From Prochlorococcus sp. AG-402-N17 (GTDB taxonomy: Bacteria > Cyanobacteriota > Cyanobacteriia > PCC-6307 > Cyanobiaceae): DNA of 35,520 bases. Positions 33,914-35,520 of the stretch are shown piece after piece; the stretch's first letter is position 1, and each line of letters begins with the position of its first letter. The notes under the pieces were generated by a model. That model had not been told where the DNA came from. It ran no database searches and saw only the letters and a list, made by a program, of their open reading frames with translations. The stretch spans positions 1 to 35,520 of the forward strand of contig QCIV01000012.1 in NCBI GenBank assembly GCA_003216455.1, read 5' to 3'. A program made the translations under genes and the position numbers.

Positions 33914-34516
33914 ATGACCAACCCATGGAATAATAGTCATAGGTTTTCTATATTGATGTTGATCGAAATGGTTTCTATTTTTTCATCACTACATAAGTCT
34001 TTTAAAAGACTATTTATTTTTCTTCCATTAATTATTGGTTTACTTTTTAATCCAATCTCGGCATACGCACTCTATCCTAGTGATCCTTCATCAGTTGACG
34101 TACTAAAAGATGATCTTCACGGTGCTGATCTTCATAATACTGAATATGTTAAATATGATTTATCTAATCAAGATTTAGGAGAAGCTAATCTTCAAGGCGC
34201 ATATATGAGCGTAACAACTGCAAAAAACTCTAGTTTTAAAGGAGCCAATATGACAGACCTAATCGCATATGCAACACGCTTTGATAATGCTGATTTTACA
34301 GATGCAAATCTTACTAATGGTGAGCTAATGAAAAGTGTATTTGATGGAGCAATTATTGAGGGAGCAGACTTTACTGATGCAAATCTTGATCTTTCTCAGA
34401 GAAAATCATTATGTGAAAGAGCTAGTGGTACTAACACGCAAACTGGAGTTAATACAATCGATAGTCTTGAATGCACAGGCTTAAAGGGATACATGCCTCC
34501 AAAGCCAAAAGCATAA
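33914..34516 (+). CDS. Thylakoid-lumen-type pentapeptide-repeat protein
   Basis: This is a 200-residue exported protein. Residues 1-52 form a long signal region with a basic stretch (HKSFKRL) and a hydrophobic core, likely cleaved after SAYA (52). The mature part has pentapeptide repeats of the A(D/N)Lxx type from about 68 to 160 (GADLHNTEYV, EANLQGAYM, NADFTDANL), a right-handed quadrilateral beta-helix. The C-terminal LCERASGTNTQTGVNTIDSL with Cys167 and Cys187 resembles plant lumenal proteins of the TL15/TL17 type. AGAAGGG lies just before the ATG as a ribosome-binding site. A strong terminator follows. The function is unknown. Confidence 0.88.
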   Translation: MTNPWNNSHRFSILMLIEMVSIFSSLHKSFKRLFIFLPLIIGLLFNPISAYALYPSDPSSVDVLKDDLHGADLHNTEYVKYDLSNQDLGEANLQGAYMSVTTAKNSSFKGANMTDLIAYATRFDNADFTDANLTNGELMKSVFDGAIIEGADFTDANLDLSQRKSLCERASGTNTQTGVNTIDSLECTGLKGYMPPKPKA

Positions 34517-34525
34517 TATTTAAAA

Positions 34526-34891
34526 CTAACTTAAATAAGGAAAGATATTACCAGGCTCTTTTGAGCCTGGTTTTTTGCTATACCACCATTCTTGTATTTC
34601 AGAAGAAAATTTCTTTGAAAAAAGGGTTATAACAGTTTCAACAGGTTTTGATCCAGGCTCTAAAATCTGAACCGAGTAAGATGGGCATTTTCTTGAAGCC
34701 ATATCAGCAACGAACCTAGACCCTATTCTTCTCCAACTAGGCTCCTTACTTCTCCAAGCAAGCCTTGAGCAGGGCCAAGGTAACTCTTCCCTATCATAAA
34801 GTCTGCAACATGGTCCAATTACCTTATAACTGTACTGACCTCCATAACTTGATTGAACACTGCCAGTCTTGAAAAATTCAAATTTATCCAT
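34526..34891 (-). CDS. Cys/Trp-rich protein, unrecognised
   Basis: This 121-residue soluble protein has no signal peptide or membrane segment. It has four Cys (28, 29, 41 and 69) in GPCCRLYDREELPWPCSRLAW and ASRKCPSY, plus six Trp. The composition and spacing suggest a folded, perhaps metal- or cofactor-binding domain. It has an ATG start and is 77 bases downstream of petF, separated from it by a terminator. Its last 15 or so codons (KKPGSKEPGNIFPY) are written through the terminator hairpin of the opposing gene. No family is recognised. Confidence 0.75.
   Translation of the reverse strand: MDKFEFFKTGSVQSSYGGQYSYKVIGPCCRLYDREELPWPCSRLAWRSKEPSWRRIGSRFVADMASRKCPSYSVQILEPGSKPVETVITLFSKKFSSEIQEWWYSKKPGSKEPGNIFPYLS
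34550..34576 (+). terminator. Rho-independent terminator of the pentapeptide-repeat gene
   Basis: A 9-bp perfect stem ACCAGGCTC/GAGCCTGGT (34550-34558 and 34563-34571) with a TTTT loop runs into six T (34571-34576). It begins 34 bases after the stop. It lies wholly inside the 3' coding end of the opposing 34526-34891 gene. The minus strand has no T-run, so it is one-directional. Confidence 0.92.
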
Positions 34892-34894
34892 TTA

Positions 34895-34923
34895 CAAAAA
34901 AAGCCACCTTCATAGAGGGTGGC
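34895..34923 (-). terminator. Rho-independent terminator of petF
   Basis: On the minus strand, the stem GCCACC/GGTGGC (34923-34918 and 34908-34903) with a 9-base loop is followed by eight T (34902-34895). It lies 46 bases after the petF stop, directly ahead of the next minus-strand gene, whose start is only four bases further on. Confidence 0.88.
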
Positions 34924-34968
34924 AGAGAAATAATGAATAATCAACTTAGAAAAGTTAAATTTTTATAA

Positions 34969-35268
34969 TTAGTACAATTCTTCTTCAGCATGAGTTGTAA
35001 TTGTTACGTCAGATGTTGGATAAGCAACACAAGTAAGAACAAAACCAGCTTCTAATTGGTCGTCATCCAAGAAACTTTGATCTGATTGATCAACACTACC
35101 TGAAGTAACTTTTCCAGCACATGTTGAACATGCTCCAGCTCTGCAGGAGTAAGGAAGGTCGATACCTTGTTCTTCAGCCGCATCGAGGATGTATTGGTCA
35201 TCAGGTACTTCAATAGTAGAATTGAGACCTTCACCTTCGCTGATGAGTGTAACTTTGTAAGAAGCCAT
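34969..35268 (-). CDS. petF: [2Fe-2S] ferredoxin, plant type
   Basis: This soluble electron carrier takes electrons from photosystem I to FNR, nitrite reductase and other acceptors. The cluster ligands Cys42, Cys47, Cys50 and Cys80 follow the C-x4-C-x2-C-x29-C pattern ([14 protein letters not shown] and LTCVAYP). The 99-residue length and the acidic composition are typical, as is the C-terminal EEELY that docks FNR. It is flanked by its own terminator (34895-34923) and a 134-base upstream spacer with an inverted repeat, so it is probably monocistronic. Confidence 0.98.
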   Translation of the reverse strand: MASYKVTLISEGEGLNSTIEVPDDQYILDAAEEQGIDLPYSCRAGACSTCAGKVTSGSVDQSDQSFLDDDQLEAGFVLTCVAYPTSDVTITTHAEEELY

Positions 35269-35317
35269 TTAAATAAAAAATTGTTGGTAATTAATACCTA
35301 TCAACTACATTTTTAAC

Positions 35318-35332
35318 ATCGATTAGGTCGAT
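35318..35332. promoter_or_regulatory. Inverted repeat upstream of petF, possible operator
   Basis: ATCGA-TTAGG-TCGAT is a perfect 5-bp inverted repeat with a 5-base spacer, and extends imperfectly outward (ACATCGA / TCGATATGT). It is centred about 57 bases ahead of the petF start codon, in the region where its promoter should be. A second imperfect element, GGTA-ATTAA-TACC, lies at 35286-35298, closer to the gene. Neither matches the NtcA consensus GTA-N8-TAC. Confidence 0.4.
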
Positions 35333-35402
35333 ATGTGAGATTTTGAAGTAAAAAATGACACAATAAAATGTATGAAAGAGTATCTATAAGAAAAACTTAT
35401 AG

Positions 35403-35520
35403 TTAGGTTTGATCACTGGATTTTTGCACAGAAATGCATGCCCAATCTTTTCTAAATGATACATCCAATAATTTCAAGTCATTCTGAATTAATATTTTTA
35501 TAATTTCATCCTTTTGTGAA
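35403..35520 (-). CDS. prmA: C-terminal end of ribosomal protein L11 methyltransferase (partial)
   Basis: The minus strand is open from the window edge to a TAA at 35403-35405, giving 38 residues: [20 protein letters not shown] followed by [18 protein letters not shown]. The pattern Q-x-D-x-I/V followed by a short helix and DWACISV resembles the extreme C-terminus of PrmA, which methylates ribosomal protein L11 using SAM. The frame is too short to be listed as an ORF by length alone. The catalytic domain lies outside the window, so the name is a moderate-confidence inference. Confidence 0.55.
   Translation of the reverse strand, partial: SQKDEIIKILIQNDLKLLDVSFRKDWACISVQKSSDQT

Noticed and set aside
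35286-35298. NtcA site before petF
   Set aside because: The core GTA-N8-TAC is not present; the half sites are spaced by five bases rather than eight.

Overview
The window is a compact, very AT-rich stretch of cyanobacterial chromosome. It almost certainly comes from a streamlined marine Prochlorococcus, probably a high-light-adapted one. The basis is a small high-light-inducible (Hli) protein, a plant-type ferredoxin, an NblS-type sensor kinase, kaiB and kaiC with no kaiA beside them, a cyanobacterial ClpR/ClpP pair, DUF3086/DUF3119/DUF1825-type proteins, very short or overlapping gene junctions, and strong A/T bias. I see no mobile elements, phage genes, CRISPR array or rRNA. One tRNA (Gly, anticodon UCC) is present. 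The gene at each window edge is cut: clpR at the left and a prmA-like gene at the right.

Layout. 1-3360: clpR-clpP, then ilvC overlapped by cbiB. 3400-5200: an hli gene, four small unrecognised membrane or exported proteins, and the nucleoid protein HU with a clear terminator. 5196-5819: the only long gene-free stretch, with paired G-runs and an inverted repeat. 5820-7925: a GlgX-type debranching enzyme, convergent with tRNA-Gly one base away. 7987-12203: a probable operon of a GPH-type sugar transporter, an MlaE/TGD1-like lipid permease, DUF3119, DUF3086 and plsY. 12187-14503 (minus): pyrF, tyrS and DUF1825. 14655-16761: a GIY-YIG-like protein and pepA. 16773-23632 (minus): a long cluster purC-bamA-lpxC-fabZ-lpxA-lpxB-msrA devoted mainly to outer-membrane building. 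23767-27169: purD and nblS. 27166-29084 (minus): kaiC and kaiB. 29228-29941: rplU-rpmA. The rest holds a methyltransferase, truB, a SpoIID/LytB protein, RNase Z, a lumenal pentapeptide-repeat protein, a Cys/Trp-rich unknown, ferredoxin petF and the end of prmA.

How the genes fit together. The strongest themes are envelope biogenesis (lipid A synthesis, Omp85 assembly, MlaE-type lipid transport, PlsY), light and time sensing (NblS convergent with and overlapping the KaiBC clock genes, plus Hli and ferredoxin), and housekeeping metabolism. KaiC keeps both ATPase domains and both phosphorylation residues, but its C-terminal tail is short and no kaiA lies nearby, which fits the reduced hourglass-like clock reported for Prochlorococcus. 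I found no clearly new multi-gene system. The best leads are the structured gap at 5196-5819, the uncharacterised DUF3119/DUF3086 genes in the lipid cassette, the stand-alone GIY-YIG-like protein, an inverted repeat upstream of petF, and a terminator encoded inside the end of an opposing gene.
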